A DNA stretch of 64,000 nt from Planctomycetota bacterium. GTDB taxonomy: Bacteria; Planctomycetota; Phycisphaerae; Phycisphaerales; UBA1924. The position numbers and the translations under genes are program-made. Below are positions 36,407 to 46,015 of this stretch, piece after piece; position 1 is the stretch's first letter, and every line of letters begins with the position of its first letter. Location: assembly GCA_018242605.1 (NCBI GenBank), contig JAFEBP010000020.1:1-64000 (forward strand), written 5' to 3'. The notes beneath the pieces are model-generated. The model did no database searches. It had not been told where the DNA came from and was given only the letters and a program-made list of their open reading frames with translations.

Positions 36407-38662
36407 ATGCCGATGTGGCTTCGCTCTTCCGCAACATTCGCCCTCGCCGCGGCGATTCTCGCCGGCCCCACGCACGCCTTGGGACAACAAGTGGCCTTGG
36501 CGGCGAAACCCAACGCGGACCTGACCAAGACCTTATGGGGCAGCGCCCGCGCGGGCGATTGGCAGAAGTTCGATTCCTCTCTGGACTCGCTGGCTTTGCA
36601 CGCGGCCGACGGCGGAGCGGCGGCGGCGGCCAAGACACTCAAGGAACATCTTGCGCAGCGAGAGGCCGACCGAGAGAAGCGCACCAAGGAAGTCCGCGAG
36701 TTGTTCGACAAGTCGCTCGAAGGAGCTCAGACAGACTTCACTCTCTCGAAATCGCTTCGGCACGCCACCGAGTTGCAGTTGCTGGCGATTGACAAGGACG
36801 CTTTCGCCAAGGACGAGCGGATCAAGGCCCTGATCACGGGGGCGGACAAGGCCGCCCACGAGGCAGAGACGCGCGGCGATATCTTGACTTCTTACGAGCT
36901 GTTTTCGCTGCTTAACGCTCTGCTCGAAGAGCAGGGCACGTACAAGCCTCAGGTGCGGCGGCTGAGCCAGCGTCTGGAGATGATCAGGCTGTACGTCCCC
37001 GAGACGCTGTGGCAGATGCGCGCCGATCGACAGAAGGCGGCGGGTGAAGAACCGCTGCCCCCTTACAACAAGTTCGGTGATGATTACCAGGTGAAGTTGG
37101 CCAGCATCGATCAGACGATGCTGCAGCGGGCCCTGGGCCGCACCCGTCAGCACGTGGAGCAGGCCTCGGTAAACGACGTGTTGTCGAGCGGGCTGGAGGC
37201 CGTCAAGACAATGGCCACCACGCTGGACCTGAAAGGTGCCTTCCCGCGGATCGCGGATGACGCCGCCCGAACGCAGTTTGTTGCCCGGGTCGATGATGAA
37301 CTGGCCAAGATCGCCGCGGCGCAGCGCCCATTGGACCAGATCCAGATCGAGGGAGTCATCGACCGGGTCCGCAAGGCCAACGACGCAACGATCGCGGTGC
37401 CGAGCAACGCCCTCTTCCACGAGATGGGCAACGGTGCGATGGCCAAGCTGGATGAGTTCTCCGCGATCATCTGGCCCGATGAGCTGCGCCGCTTCAACAA
37501 GATGACGCAGAGCAGCTTCGTGGGCGTCGGCGTCCAGATCGAGTACGACGAGCTTTCGAACATCCGGGTCGTTACGCCGCTCGAGGGCACGCCCGCCCAG
37601 CGGGCCGGAATTCACCCCGGCGATCTGCTGAAAAAGGTGGACGGCCGCGAAATCTTCGGCCTCTCGCTCGATCAAGCTGTGGAAGTAATCACCGGGCCCG
37701 AGGGCACCAAGGTGACGCTGACGATGGAGCGGAAGATCGAGGGCGCCCAGCCGGACGACAAGGGGAAGGCGGCGACGGAGCTCAAGGACTTCACGCTCAC
37801 CCGTTCGGTGATCAACGTGGCGACCGTCAAAGGATGGAAGCGCACGGGCATCAAGGAAGATGACTGGGACTGGTTCGTCGACAAGGACGCCGGGATCGGT
37901 TACGTGCGATTGACCCAGTTCGCGGACAACACCGGGCGAGAGTTCGACGCGGCGGTGCGGTCGATGCGTAAGTCGGGCCTTTCGGCCCTGATCCTGGACC
38001 TGCGTTTCAATCCCGGCGGATTGCTCGATCAGGCCGTGCGGATCTGCCGGCGGTTCATCAACACCACCGGCGGGTACGTCGTGATGATGCAGGGGCCCGG
38101 CGGAGTGGTCGATCAGCCGGAGTACACGGTGCCCGCCCAGGCATCGCTTGCTGGGCTGCCAGTCATTGTGCTGATCAACGAGGGCTCGGCATCGGCGTCG
38201 GAGATCGTGTCCGGCGCGCTGCAGGCATACCAGAAGAACGGCCCTCTCGACGGCAACCTTGATTTGCTTGTGCTCGGCGCTCGCTCGTTCGGCAAGGGCA
38301 GCGTTCAGAACGTCTGGGAACTGACCAGCGAGGCCAAGATGAAGGTGACGACAGCGTACTACATGTTGCCTGATCGCCGCATCATCCACCGCCGCCCGGG
38401 CGCCGCGGTGTGGGGCGTTGAGCCGAACTTGAAGGTCGAAATGCTGCCCAAGCAGACTGTGGACTCGGTCACGCTGCGTCGCAACGCCGACGTCATCGCG
38501 ATCGATGAAACAGGGCAGACCAAGGCGGCTTTCCTGAAGGAAGCCAACCCGGACGACCTGCTGACCAAGGGTCTGGATGTGCAGTTGGAATCGGCGGTGG
38601 TCTTGCTGAAGGGCAAACTCGATTCCGGCAAGTCGGCACAGGCGGCGGGCACGGGCAAGTAA
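36407..38662 (+). CDS. S41 family C-terminal processing peptidase
   Basis: 751 residues from ATG 36407, with GGAG about 7 nt upstream. A signal peptide ends near THALGQ. A helical N-terminal domain (to about 370) is followed by a PDZ domain (about 372-450, with V-T-P-L-E-G-T-P-A-Q-R-A-G-I-H-P-G-D). The protease core has the catalytic Ser in E-G-S-A-S-A-S-E-I-V (about 595) and the Lys in S-F-G-K-G-S-V-Q (about 630). CTPs degrade or trim envelope proteins in the periplasm. Its N-terminal extension is long compared with Prc. A terminator follows. Confidence 0.9.
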   Translation: MPMWLRSSATFALAAAILAGPTHALGQQVALAAKPNADLTKTLWGSARAGDWQKFDSSLDSLALHAADGGAAAAAKTLKEHLAQREADREKRTKEVRELFDKSLEGAQTDFTLSKSLRHATELQLLAIDKDAFAKDERIKALITGADKAAHEAETRGDILTSYELFSLLNALLEEQGTYKPQVRRLSQRLEMIRLYVPETLWQMRADRQKAAGEEPLPPYNKFGDDYQVKLASIDQTMLQRALGRTRQHVEQASVNDVLSSGLEAVKTMATTLDLKGAFPRIADDAARTQFVARVDDELAKIAAAQRPLDQIQIEGVIDRVRKANDATIAVPSNALFHEMGNGAMAKLDEFSAIIWPDELRRFNKMTQSSFVGVGVQIEYDELSNIRVVTPLEGTPAQRAGIHPGDLLKKVDGREIFGLSLDQAVEVITGPEGTKVTLTMERKIEGAQPDDKGKAATELKDFTLTRSVINVATVKGWKRTGIKEDDWDWFVDKDAGIGYVRLTQFADNTGREFDAAVRSMRKSGLSALILDLRFNPGGLLDQAVRICRRFINTTGGYVVMMQGPGGVVDQPEYTVPAQASLAGLPVIVLINEGSASASEIVSGALQAYQKNGPLDGNLDLLVLGARSFGKGSVQNVWELTSEAKMKVTTAYYMLPDRRIIHRRPGAAVWGVEPNLKVEMLPKQTVDSVTLRRNADVIAIDETGQTKAAFLKEANPDDLLTKGLDVQLESAVVLLKGKLDSGKSAQAAGTGK

Positions 38663-38690
38663 CGCGCACGGTCCTGAACTCGTTCACCAA

Positions 38691-38716
38691 CGCGGCGCGA
38701 CAAGCGCCGCGTTTTT
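38691..38716 (+). terminator. Rho-independent terminator after the S41 peptidase gene
   Basis: The 8-bp stem CGCGGCGC / GCGCCGCG (38691-38698 and 38704-38711) with loop GACAA is followed by TTTTT. It lies 29 bp past the stop. Confidence 0.9.
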
Positions 38717-38774
38717 CTTGCGCCAAGGGAACCCGGAGGCGATGAGGGGACGCGGGCCTTCGTACTGTTGGCCC

Positions 38775-39119
38775 ATGATCCTGTACGCCGCGGCGGACCT
38801 CATCTGGGCCACGAAGATCAAGGGCACGGCCGATGCGCTGGGTGTGGCGGCACGCCCGGCACGCACGCTGGAGATGCTTGAAGCTCGCCTGGCGGACTCA
38901 CCCGTGACGGCGTTGCTGGTCGATCTGGAGAAGGGTGAGGAGGCGCTGACGCTCATCGCGCGGGGCCAAGCCGCGGGAGTGCGGGTGCTGGCATGGGGAC
39001 CGCACGTGGCCAAGGACATGCTGCAGGCCGCTCGAGACGCCGGAGCGACGGATGTGATGACGCGAGGGGCGTTCGATCACAACTTGCCGGAATTGCTGAC
39101 CCGTCTGGGTGCGGAATAA
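38775..39119 (+). CDS. Small receiver-like hypothetical protein
   Basis: 114 residues from ATG 38775 (the frame is open to 38718). Alternating strands and helices (M-I-L-Y-A-A-A-D-L, V-T-A-L-L-V-D-L, V-R-V-L-A-W-G-P-H-V, A-G-A-T-D-V-M-T) resemble a response-regulator receiver fold, with the Asp of L-L-V-D-L at the phosphoacceptor position. The second acidic pair and the Lys that complete an active receiver are not evident, so it may be a pseudo-receiver. It is alone between the S41 gene terminator and the zinc-ribbon gene. Confidence 0.6.
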   Translation: MILYAAADLIWATKIKGTADALGVAARPARTLEMLEARLADSPVTALLVDLEKGEEALTLIARGQAAGVRVLAWGPHVAKDMLQAARDAGATDVMTRGAFDHNLPELLTRLGAE

Positions 39120-39240
39120 CCGAACTTGCGGCCGCCAAACTCCTTACTTTGCCCGAACTGACGGACACATACCCGGTTAACATCAATAACATTGGAGTGA
39201 CTGGAAGCAGTCGTTTGTCGCCCCATCAACCTGCACGACC

Positions 39241-40947
39241 ATGGTTCCGATTGTGTTCTATTTCTGCGTTACGGCGATCATCGTGGGCCTCTGCCTTGCG
39301 TGGATTGCCCTCCGCGGCCGCAAGATCAATGACCACCCGATCTGCCGTTGGTGCAACTTCGACCTTCAGGGCGTGTACCCCGAAAGCGTCACCTGCCCGG
39401 AGTGCGGTGCAGGGCTCAAGCGCGATCACGCCGTTCGGATCGGCGCGAGGGTCCGCCGGCCGATGCTCGCGGCGTTCGGGCTCTTGCTCGCTGCGGTGCC
39501 GCTGATGCCCGCGGGGGCGATCGGCTACGCGGCGATCACGGGACAGGACATCAACAAGTACAAGCCGCTCGGGCTGTTGTTGTGGGAGTCGAAGCACGCG
39601 GAGAAGAGTCAATCGCTCAGCATCGCCGACGAGCTGATGGCTCGGTGGCTGGCGGGCAAGTTCTCCTCTGACCAATCTGTGAGGGTGGTCGAGGCGGCTC
39701 TGGCGTTGCAGGGCGACGTGAACAGGCCTTGGACGGAGAACTGGGGCGACCTCATCGAACGCGCGAAACTCGATGGCATACTCACCAAAGCGCAATCTGA
39801 GCAGTACCTGAAACAAGCCGCACCTCTCACACTGGAAACGCGTGAGAAGACTCACGCCGGCGCGTCACTGCCTCTACTGATCAAGGCCGGCCCGCCGCGG
39901 GTTTCGTCTTCGGAAGCCGCGACGTTTGACGTCACGCTGTCGAACGCGAGAGTGGGCGACAAGAAATCGCCGCAAATCGTGGAGGAGGCCGCGGGATCGC
40001 AACCGGGGTTGTGGACATCCAATCTGGTGCCCGGTACGGGATCTGAGAACTCGATCGGCACGATTTCAGTGGTAGGCTCTAGATCACGCGGCGCGATGTT
40101 CGGAGGTTCCGCCGCGAACGAGGCGGGCGTCAACGTCCGGGTGCCCAAGGAACTTCCTCCGGGCGTGTACGACGTGGATGTAGACATCAACCTCACGGAC
40201 CTGACATCCGGCGGAGGGGGCCGGATCATGGTCTTCGCGGGGGGGCGTTCCCGCGCGATGGGCGGCGGTGCGTCTTCCTCTCACTCGATTTCACTTCGGA
40301 CAAAGATAGAGATCCTGCCTGAAAATGCGCCCGCCGCGGCGGCGATCGCGGCGGACACGAAACTGACTGACGGAATCAAGGATGCGTTGCGGCCGGACTC
40401 AGTGAGCGTGTCGCGGGACGTCTTCGGCATGACTTCCGGCGCGGGCGTGAGCGAGACGGCGCGTATCGATTTCGCAGAAAAGGACCTGCCCGCACCGATC
40501 GCGTACGACGTATACATCCGCGACGCCTCGGGAAAGGAGCAGCGCGTAGGCTCGCTCACTTCCGGCAAAACGGGACCGCCGAAAGACGCCGGGCTGAACA
40601 GTTTCTTCTCCTCGAGCTTCACCGTCACGATCAACGGAATGACCACGACCACTTCCAGCCATTCGGGCACTGGGGCGCGGGCGGTTTCCGGCAGCATCGA
40701 GCTACCCCGATCCGACACGGTGGATGTGATCCTGCGACCGAACGCTGCGGTGGCGGAATCAACGCTGGACCTGTCCAAGTTCTATGGCGGGGAAATCGTG
40801 TTCAAGGATGTGCCGGTGACCGCGACGGCCCCGGGGTTCGGTGAAGATCCGTTCAAACGGATGATGCCCCGACTGTTCCAGCAGCTCAACCCCGGAACGC
40901 CGGGAGTTCCTGCTCGCAGGACGCGTCGGACAAACCAGCCCGGATGA
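39241..40947 (+). CDS. Membrane-anchored hypothetical with zinc ribbon
   Basis: 568 residues. A first transmembrane helix (about 4-24) is followed by a zinc ribbon, C-R-W-C-x14-C-P-E-C (about residues 36-57), then a second hydrophobic segment (about 75-100, L-A-A-F-G-L-L-L-A-A-V-P-L). The long remainder (about 110-560) is predicted extracytoplasmic and Ser/Thr/Gly-rich with beta-like repeats (V-Y-D-V-D-V-D-I-N-L). Similar zinc-ribbon membrane proteins are common in planctomycetes; function unknown. It converges on the dockerin gene of the DUF1800 operon, 4 bp apart. Confidence 0.7.
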   Translation: MVPIVFYFCVTAIIVGLCLAWIALRGRKINDHPICRWCNFDLQGVYPESVTCPECGAGLKRDHAVRIGARVRRPMLAAFGLLLAAVPLMPAGAIGYAAITGQDINKYKPLGLLLWESKHAEKSQSLSIADELMARWLAGKFSSDQSVRVVEAALALQGDVNRPWTENWGDLIERAKLDGILTKAQSEQYLKQAAPLTLETREKTHAGASLPLLIKAGPPRVSSSEAATFDVTLSNARVGDKKSPQIVEEAAGSQPGLWTSNLVPGTGSENSIGTISVVGSRSRGAMFGGSAANEAGVNVRVPKELPPGVYDVDVDINLTDLTSGGGGRIMVFAGGRSRAMGGGASSSHSISLRTKIEILPENAPAAAAIAADTKLTDGIKDALRPDSVSVSRDVFGMTSGAGVSETARIDFAEKDLPAPIAYDVYIRDASGKEQRVGSLTSGKTGPPKDAGLNSFFSSSFTVTINGMTTTTSSHSGTGARAVSGSIELPRSDTVDVILRPNAAVAESTLDLSKFYGGEIVFKDVPVTATAPGFGEDPFKRMMPRLFQQLNPGTPGVPARRTRRTNQPG

Positions 40948-40951
40948 GGCT

Positions 40952-41932
40952 TCAGCAACCGCCGCGCTGCCAGACAACGAAAAACGCTTCCACATCGGCA
41001 CCGTCGACTCCGCCGTCAAGATTCGTGTCGGCCGTGACATCCGACATGGACCACGCGGTAAAGAACGCTTCGATGTCTGCGCCGTCAACACCGCCGTCAC
41101 CGTTGAAATCCGCCGGGCAGGCCACGGAGAAGACCTCTCCCTCGAGACGGAAGGCAAAGTCCTGCGGCACATCCGGGGCCAGCGGTTCGGGCTTGCCCGC
41201 ATCGAGCACGGGCGACCATGCGCCACCCAGGCTGGCTGGCCGGAACTGCAGCGAGTTTGCATTGGGGGCCGAACGTTGACCAGCGATGGTTGCGGGAGGG
41301 CAGAAGACGGGGGCGTCGGCGTCGACCGCCTGCATCTGCCAATCGATCCAGTAGTGGCCGGGAGCGAGGTACACGTTTAATAGGTCGACTGATACTTCCC
41401 AGATGGGCCGGTTCGTGTCGGTCGCCGCGGCGTACGGCAGCGGAGTCGTGTTGAATACCCGGTACATGGCCGTATCGGTGCACCGAACCAGGCGGTTGGT
41501 GATCGTGTCGCCAAAGACGATCATGCTTCCCGTCGCCCCCGGCGGACCATTCCAGATTCGGACGTTGACCGACGCGATCGGGGCGACGGTTGAGCCTCGC
41601 CCGGGCACATAAGCGTACAAGGCGGCGCGGCTCACGCGCCAGCCGAACGCGGCGGTGACAGTGAAATCATCGGCGAATCGAAAAGCGGCGGTGGGTGCGG
41701 AGTTGAGATCACCGTGGCAAGAGAATCCTGCGAACAGATTCGCGTACGCCCCCTGGCGTGCGACTTCGCTCCACAGGTGCCCGGGCGGTGCGATCACGCC
41801 GCTCTCGGACGATGTCGCGGGAGCGAGCGCAGGGACGGCGGGATTGGTGCTGCAGTTGCTGAACAACGGCTCGGCGGCGGCGGCGGCACACATCGCGCCA
41901 ACGCAGAAGATCGAAGAGACTGACCGGCTCAA
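40952..41932 (-). CDS. Secreted GC-type dockerin protein, third gene of the DUF1800/DUF1501 operon
   Basis: 326 residues. The start is TTG 41930-41932, whose last two bases fall in the TGA stop of the DUF1501 gene (TTGA overlap), with a G-rich tract (GGGGGG) about 8 nt upstream; this suggests translational coupling. A signal peptide ends near A-A-A-A-A-E. The middle is beta-rich (D-D-F-T-V, W-N-G-P-P-G-A, Y-W-I-D-W-Q) and looks like a choice-of-anchor-type beta sandwich, not recognised further. The C-terminus has D-F-N-G-D-G-G-V-D-G-A-D and D-T-N-L-D-G-G-V-D-G-A-D loops, ending Gly-Gly-Cys. Confidence 0.8.
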   Translation of the reverse strand: MSRSVSSIFCVGAMCAAAAAEPLFSNCSTNPAVPALAPATSSESGVIAPPGHLWSEVARQGAYANLFAGFSCHGDLNSAPTAAFRFADDFTVTAAFGWRVSRAALYAYVPGRGSTVAPIASVNVRIWNGPPGATGSMIVFGDTITNRLVRCTDTAMYRVFNTTPLPYAAATDTNRPIWEVSVDLLNVYLAPGHYWIDWQMQAVDADAPVFCPPATIAGQRSAPNANSLQFRPASLGGAWSPVLDAGKPEPLAPDVPQDFAFRLEGEVFSVACPADFNGDGGVDGADIEAFFTAWSMSDVTADTNLDGGVDGADVEAFFVVWQRGGC

Positions 41933-43227
41933 ATCGTGACCCCCCGGAAAGTGGCGTCGTATCCCGGAAACACAGTGCCAAGTTCATAGTTTCCGAGTCG
42001 GAACTGGACGATTTCGGCCAGGATATCGCGATAGTCGATGGTGACCTGAAGATCCAGACCCTCGAAGAGTTGGTCCGTGTGCAGACCGGGCCAATCGCGG
42101 ACCACGCGGCCTCCACGGATCGCGTTGCCCAGGGCGAGCATGGCGCCGCCATGGCCGTGATCGGTGCCGCCACTGCCGTTCTGGGCCACGCGCCGTCCGA
42201 ACTCGGACATGACGAGCACCACGAAGTTCGGCGCGGTCGCGGCCGTCATATCGCGGTAAAACGCGGCGAGGTTGTAGGAAAGCGTGTACAGGAGGTTGTA
42301 GAGCCATCCCCCGGCGGCCGTGCCATGGTTGGCGTGGGTGTCCCATCCCGTGTAATCGATCGCGACCGCCTCGACTCCGATGTCGGCCTTGATGAGTGCG
42401 GCGGTGGACTTGAGAGCGGTGGCGAACGCGACGTTCTGATACGTGGCGCCGCCCGCCGGCTGGTACGTGGAGAAGTTGATCTGCCGCAACAAGTCGATCG
42501 TCGCGAGCGTAATGTCCGAAGTGGATCGCAGCGGATCGGCGACTTGATCGTGCATCGTTCGGAGCACTTCCTGGCGAGCGGCCACGGTGCTCTGGGCCCC
42601 GGCCAGTCCGAAGTTGGCCAGGTCCGGCACAGCGATCGTGCTCGGACCGCCGTAGAGAGACCGTTGAAGACCCATGGAAATTCCCACGCCGCGGAGCAGG
42701 GAGCCCGGGCGTGAAGGTCCGGTCACCGCGAGGTGGCGGCCGAGCCAGCCGCTGGCGGTGGGTATTTCTCCGCCGGTACCGGATTCGATGAACCTTTGAG
42801 CATCGAAGTGCGAACGGGTATCGCTGTTGATGATCCCACAGGCGTGGACGATGAGCAGTTTCTCGTCGGTGTACGCCGGTAGCAACGGTGCCATCGCCGG
42901 CGGAAGGCCGAAGAACCCGTCCAGATCAATGCAGCGACTCGAGATCGTGGTCTGGTCAGGCCGCGCCACGGCGATCGTCGGTCTGGCCGCGTAGTAGCCG
43001 CTGTCGCCGTGTGGCACGCACATCGTGAGCCCGTCGGCGGCCCCCCGCAGAAAAACGCACACAAGCACGTCCCTCATCGACGACCGGTGGCTCTCTGCCA
43101 GCGCAACCCGCGGAAGCCAGGCGGGCAGCACCGCGGCCGCGGCGCCGGCGCCCGCGGCGGCTTGGAGAAATCCGCGTCGCGACAACTCGGAGTATTCAGC
43201 GCATCCGGTGCATGCTTCGGGATTCAT
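41929..43227 (-). CDS. DUF1501 family protein, Tat-exported
   Basis: 432 residues from ATG 43225-43227. The N-terminus has a Tat signal S-R-R-G-F-L-Q-A-A-A. The body has the DUF1501 features V-F-L-R-G-A-A-D-G-L (about 50), D-L-D-G-F-F-G-L, I-V-H-A-C-G, W-D-T-H-A-N-H-G and M-S-E-F-G-R-R-x-x-x-N-G-S-G-G-T-D-H-G-H. The family has an alkaline-phosphatase/sulfatase-like fold and no established reaction. It lies between DUF1800 (37 bp downstream of its stop) and a dockerin gene that starts inside its stop codon. Confidence 0.9.
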   Translation of the reverse strand: MNPEACTGCAEYSELSRRGFLQAAAGAGAAAAVLPAWLPRVALAESHRSSMRDVLVCVFLRGAADGLTMCVPHGDSGYYAARPTIAVARPDQTTISSRCIDLDGFFGLPPAMAPLLPAYTDEKLLIVHACGIINSDTRSHFDAQRFIESGTGGEIPTASGWLGRHLAVTGPSRPGSLLRGVGISMGLQRSLYGGPSTIAVPDLANFGLAGAQSTVAARQEVLRTMHDQVADPLRSTSDITLATIDLLRQINFSTYQPAGGATYQNVAFATALKSTAALIKADIGVEAVAIDYTGWDTHANHGTAAGGWLYNLLYTLSYNLAAFYRDMTAATAPNFVVLVMSEFGRRVAQNGSGGTDHGHGGAMLALGNAIRGGRVVRDWPGLHTDQLFEGLDLQVTIDYRDILAEIVQFRLGNYELGTVFPGYDATFRGVTI

Positions 43228-43264
43228 GGTGTTCTCGCGTTCATGCTGCACACATCGTGAATAC

Positions 43265-44809
43265 TCAATACCACTGGAACCCCGGCGACGCGACGGCCAA
43301 TCCGATCGTGTCCTTCTGCAGTTGCAACGAGGTGGGGTCGGGGGCGAGGTAGGCACGCAGTGCCGCCGCGTCGGACTCCGGCATCCCTCCGCCAAACATC
43401 AAGGAGTTCAATCGCGAAACGATCTGATCCGCGGTGGTCAGGCCCGCAAAGAGCGTGCCCGGGTTCACGGTAACGCCGGCGAGACTGCCCGCCACCATCA
43501 AAGCGCCGTAGTTCCATCGCGGAAGGATCAGACCGGACCAGAAGTCGATCGAATCGGGGTAGCCGTCGGGCGGCCCCCACGACATGGGAACGTGCCCGGC
43601 GAGTTGAAGTTGCTGGCGGATCGGCCCGCCGGCGAGGCACTCGGCGCTCAAGGAACGCAGCGCCGAAACGCACGCATGCAGAGGCCTCTTGAACTTCAGC
43701 GGCGCGTCGGCCAGATGTTCGGGCGCGAGCACCTTGCGCACCATGGCCTTGATGTCGCCACCGGTGGCGGTGTAGACCGCGGCGACCGACTTTACGACGC
43801 CATCCGGCGGCGTGTACGACAGGAATCGCTTGCAGAGCTTCCTGGCAATGAACATTGCGGTGCTCGGGTGATTCGCGAGAATCTGCACCACCATCGCCGC
43901 GTCGTTCTGCCCGCCGCCCTCGGGGATCACGTGCCCCAGGACCAGCTTTGAACCGTTATCGTGCATCTCCGGACGGAACCTCAGCGTGCCGGAGAGCGGA
44001 TCGCCGACAACATACGGGTATGCGCCCCAACCGGTCAGGCACCGTGCGACCTCGTTCACATCACGCTGTGAATACCCGCCATCCACACCCAGCGTGTGAA
44101 GTTCCATCAGTTCACGGGCGTAGTTCTCGTTGATCGCGCCGGCGGTGCTCAGAGCGTTGTCGAGGTAGTACATCATCGCGGGGCTCGCGACGCTCGCCGC
44201 GAGCAACTGCGGGAAGAACCCCAGCGCGTTGGGCCGGATCACGTCGCGATCGTCCACGGTCTTCAGGTACCGGGCCTGACCATTCTGGATGTCGATGTTG
44301 AAGTGGTCCGTCCAGAACTCCACCATGCGTTCGTAGAGTTGACGCTGGCTGAAAATCGCACGGATAATGGTCGCGTCGATCAGTTCGGTCAGGACCTGTC
44401 CGGACGACATCGCGTACAGGTCCACGGGGGCCATCGCGAGCGTTGTGAGGAATCGCAGGCGCGATGGCATCGACGTGTCGGCGATGTTCTGGTAGTCGAG
44501 TTGGTAATCGATGTAGCCGGAATACCCGCGCTGCGCCGCCGCGGCCAGGTCGGTTTGATTGAGCCCGAAGGTGATCCGATTGAGGAGTTTGGGCAACAGC
44601 GCGGATGGGTCCGGGTCACCGGTGCCCGTGGGCGGCGAGGCCAGCACGGTTCGACGCGCGCCCAACTCGGTGGCCGCGGACAGGCCCGCGAGCGCACGCC
44701 AGAACTTGCGCCGCGACATCGTCGGTGGTTGGACCGGCGCAGAAGTAGTCCGGCCCGCACCGCGAGCGCACACCGCGTCCGAAGGTTCATGATTGGCCGC
44801 AGTCGCCAC
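43265..44809 (-). CDS. DUF1800 family protein, Tat-exported
   Basis: 514 residues from GTG 44807-44809, supported by AGGTGA about 8 nt upstream; ATG 44719 (M-S-R-R-K-F-W, Tat) is an alternative. Typical DUF1800 segments are L-L-N-R-I-T-F-G, E-F-W-T-D-H-F-N-I, N-E-N-Y-A-R-E-L-M-E-L-H-T-L-G-V-D-G-G-Y, D-V-N-E-V-A-R-C-L-T-G-W and F-I-A-R-K-L-C-K-R-F. The family is unassigned and nearly always paired with DUF1501. First gene of a three-gene unit on the minus strand. Confidence 0.9.
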   Translation of the reverse strand: MATAANHEPSDAVCARGAGRTTSAPVQPPTMSRRKFWRALAGLSAATELGARRTVLASPPTGTGDPDPSALLPKLLNRITFGLNQTDLAAAAQRGYSGYIDYQLDYQNIADTSMPSRLRFLTTLAMAPVDLYAMSSGQVLTELIDATIIRAIFSQRQLYERMVEFWTDHFNIDIQNGQARYLKTVDDRDVIRPNALGFFPQLLAASVASPAMMYYLDNALSTAGAINENYARELMELHTLGVDGGYSQRDVNEVARCLTGWGAYPYVVGDPLSGTLRFRPEMHDNGSKLVLGHVIPEGGGQNDAAMVVQILANHPSTAMFIARKLCKRFLSYTPPDGVVKSVAAVYTATGGDIKAMVRKVLAPEHLADAPLKFKRPLHACVSALRSLSAECLAGGPIRQQLQLAGHVPMSWGPPDGYPDSIDFWSGLILPRWNYGALMVAGSLAGVTVNPGTLFAGLTTADQIVSRLNSLMFGGGMPESDAAALRAYLAPDPTSLQLQKDTIGLAVASPGFQWY

Positions 44810-44963
44810 CAGAATCTCACCTCGCGTCAAACCGAGTGGGTCACACCGCCACCATTGTGGCTGGTGTTGAGGATAGTGAAACCACGCCAAAACTGCAAGA
44901 GGTAACGTGCCCCGGCCTGATTTTCTGGCGGGCAATAGATCCTAACAAATTACGATCACGCGG

Positions 44964-45701
44964 TTATCGCATGCGGCGTCGGCCGACTCCCGCTCCCAAT
45001 CCGAGCAAGAGCGCGGCCATCGAACCAGCGGTCGGCACCGTGTAGTCGATCGTCAGCACAGGTCGGTTCGCGACCGTTGCCGCCTCTCGCGAGTCCCATC
45101 GCTTGGCTGTCTGGTTGGTGGATTCATTGCCGAGGATGAACCAACCGGCGTTGGAGGCCGGGTTGTTCACCCATGCCTGAACGTCTGCCGACACTCCAGA
45201 CCCCGTGAACTGATAGAAACCAGTGCCGCCCACTCCGATTGATACCGACGGATCGAGGCGAAAGTCTCCACCGGGCGTGGTCCATGTCGCGCCGCCAAAC
45301 CGGCGGTGCGTCCACGTGGCATCTTCGGAAGTGGCCAACGTCCCTCCGCCACCGCCCATGGAGTTGGAGTTGCTGGCGCCCTCGCCCCAATCCGCGAGGG
45401 ACAAGTGAAGCGACACAATTTCCGATCCGGTTGACGTTCGCGACATGCGCATGGTCAGCATCGCACTGTTGATCACCGAACCAGCGGGTATTGAAGACAG
45501 GTCAAAGGCGATCAACGAACGTCGCTTGGCGCCCACCGAAGTCTCGCCGCAAAAAAGGCTTGAACCAGCGCCGTTGCTGTAACTCCCCTGCTCTTCGAAC
45601 AGTGTGTTGTCTTTCGACGCTTGCAACGCGACCACCGTCGCGTACGAAGACGCGGGCACACAGACCGATACCGCGACCGCGGCAACTACACACGCGCGCA
45701 T
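44964..45701 (-). CDS. Secreted DNRLRE-domain protein with PEP-CTERM-like tail
   Basis: 245 residues. ATG 45699-45701 has AAGGAG 7 nt upstream. Signal peptide M-R-A-C-V-V-A-A-V-A-V-S ending S-S-Y-A. The domain has K-D-N-T-L-F-E and L-I-A-F-D-L-S-S-I-P-A-G-S-V-I-N-S-A-M-L, matching the DNRLRE repeat, which is thought to be a beta-sandwich of extracellular proteins. The end is a P-T-A-G-S motif, a hydrophobic segment and R-R-R-M-R, a PEP-CTERM-like sorting tail. The promoter at 45769-45797 reads towards it. Confidence 0.8.
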   Translation of the reverse strand: MRACVVAAVAVSVCVPASSYATVVALQASKDNTLFEEQGSYSNGAGSSLFCGETSVGAKRRSLIAFDLSSIPAGSVINSAMLTMRMSRTSTGSEIVSLHLSLADWGEGASNSNSMGGGGGTLATSEDATWTHRRFGGATWTTPGGDFRLDPSVSIGVGGTGFYQFTGSGVSADVQAWVNNPASNAGWFILGNESTNQTAKRWDSREAATVANRPVLTIDYTVPTAGSMAALLLGLGAGVGRRRMR

Positions 45702-46015
45702 GACAAACTCCTTGCGAAATGCGTCCGTGGACCGGACCGATGAGGGCCGGTCTGTGACGACTATGAGGAATATGCCACACAAAAAAGAGAATGCCAAACG
45801 ATTCGAAACAATTTTGTGATTTTTGAGCAAATCACCCCTCGGGCGTTGGCACAGACCGCCCCAACATCCACCGGACGCCGCTCAACGTCGCCCGGTTCGT
45901 GCAAGAGTCCTGCCGAACAGACGAAGTCCTCTGTGAATAACCCCGAGAGGCCTTCTCCGGGGCCTCGTGGTGTCTTGCGCGCTGCAGGTGCGATATGGTA
46001 CTTCCCTTGGTCACA
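45702..46015. other. Intergenic region between the DNRLRE gene and the ECF sigma gene
   Basis: 314 bp. AT-rich between about 45770 and 45835, where a sigma-70-like promoter faces the DNRLRE gene. A GAGGCC/GGCCTC hairpin (45947-45966) lies in the half nearer the ECF gene and is not followed by a T-run. No gene is supported. Confidence 0.55.
45769..45797 (-). promoter_or_regulatory. Sigma-70-like promoter for the DNRLRE gene
   Basis: On the minus strand TTGGCA (45792-45797) and CATATT (45769-45774) are separated by 17 bp. A/T-rich sequence lies upstream. The start point would be about 60 bp before the ATG. Only consensus match supports this. Confidence 0.5.

Noticed and set aside
36533..38389. 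618-residue minus-strand open frame
   Set aside because: Antisense to the S41 peptidase.
45947..45966. Terminator near the ECF sigma gene
   Set aside because: The GAGGCC/GGCCTC hairpin is not followed by a T-run.
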